Part shown: positions 63,783-64,000 of the stretch, in pieces
Numbering within the stretch: the first letter of the stretch is position 1
How the letters are laid out: every line of letters begins with the position of its first letter
NCBI GenBank assembly: GCA_014324045.1
Contig: JACOMY010000008.1
Coordinates: 1 to 64,000 of the forward strand
Direction of reading: 5' to 3'
From: Rhodospirillales bacterium
Lineage (GTDB): Bacteria > Pseudomonadota > Alphaproteobacteria > Kiloniellales > JACOMY01
DNA: 64,000 nucleotides
Position numbers and translations under genes: made by a program
The notes under the pieces: model-generated
The model's input: the letters and a program-made list of their open reading frames with translations, nothing else
Database searches by the model: none
Told to the model about the DNA's origin: nothing

Positions 63783-64000
63783 CTAGCGGCAGCAGATCGC
63801 CTGCTGCGCACCTTCCGGTCCCTGACCGGCCGGACTGTAGCCCTTCCAGGCCAAGACGTCGGTCTGGCCCAGCAGAGTGCGATAGACGGTCAAGCTTTCC
63901 AGGACCCGCATGACGTAGTTGCGGGTCTCGGCGAAAGGAATGTTCTCGATCCACAGAACGAAATCGCTGCCGGTGCGTCTCGGGTCGCCGTTCGACGCGA
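63783..64000 (-). CDS. Lytic murein transglycosylase, C-terminal end (partial)
   Basis: Only the last 72 codons are in the window, ending at TAG (63783-63785). They read DFVLWIENIPFAETRNYVMR then VLESLTVYRTLLG, the pattern at the end of Slt-type soluble lytic transglycosylases. The tail after this (QAICCR) is unusual in its two adjacent cysteines. The protein cleaves peptidoglycan in the periplasm. Confidence 0.8.
   Translation of the reverse strand, partial: ASNGDPRRTGSDFVLWIENIPFAETRNYVMRVLESLTVYRTLLGQTDVLAWKGYSPAGQGPEGAQQAICCR

Overview
The window reads as chromosomal DNA of a GC-rich alphaproteobacterium, most likely in or near Rhodospirillales. The grounds are a hopanoid operon, a PHA-granule phasin, a bufferin-type (DUF2282/DUF692/DUF2063/DoxX) operon, coxL-type molybdo-enzyme genes and alphaproteobacterial gene content throughout. 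No rRNA, tRNA or CRISPR array was seen. Two stretches (about 27.3-30.7 kb and 45.9-51.7 kb) are visibly less GC-rich than the rest and look acquired.

Layout. 0-5.4 kb: a form II CoxL-like gene and a secreted protein gene on the minus strand. Both are also present as a decayed tandem copy, and a small remnant island (RHH protein, tail-anchored coiled coil, truncated primase zinc finger) sits between the copies. 5.6-12 kb: a low-complexity coiled-coil protein, a DUF6544 protein, a surface lipoprotein interrupted by a stop codon, a PCu(A)C copper chaperone, a Sua5-type tRNA-modification enzyme and a frameshifted FAD-linked oxidase. 11.9-14.8 kb: a minus-strand bufferin operon with two precursors. 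15.3-27.1 kb: an acyl-CoA dehydrogenase, then an HD hydrolase leading into hpnB (frameshifted), hpnC, hpnD, hpnE, shc and hpnG, with convergent hpnH and divergent hpnM. 27.1-30.8 kb: an island between duplicated phasin 3' ends, carrying resolvase debris, a membrane LytTR regulator, a DUF2141 protein and a carotenoid oxygenase.

30.9-41.4 kb: phasin, D,D-carboxypeptidase with SPOR domain, a folM-like reductase with folB, uvrC, and the tightly coupled run pgsA-mobB-moeA-moaD-moaE followed by a DUF533 gene. 41.6-45.3 kb: a GIY-YIG/DUF4357 protein and a single-chain BsuBI/PstI-type restriction-modification protein. 46-51.6 kb: a proX-proV-proW-like osmolyte transporter with an amidase. 51.8-53.7 kb: transposase and pentapeptide fragments and a tandem pair of secreted unknown proteins. 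53.9-64 kb: gabD, chrA, gor, glk, an ArsP-like permease with divergent lysR, a threonine dehydratase-like gene without a normal start, a type II haloacid dehalogenase and the end of a lytic transglycosylase.

How the genes work together. HpnC, HpnD and HpnE make squalene, Shc cyclises it, HpnH adds an adenosyl group, and HpnG removes adenine; HpnM and HpnB are accessory. The bufferin genes and the PCu(A)C chaperone both point to copper handling. The moe/moa/mob genes make the molybdenum cofactor that a CoxL-type enzyme would need. Several genes carry single frame-breaking lesions (lipoprotein, FAD oxidase, hpnB, duplicate secreted protein, dehydratase start). Either this genome is decaying locally or the assembly contains small errors; read depth would tell these apart.
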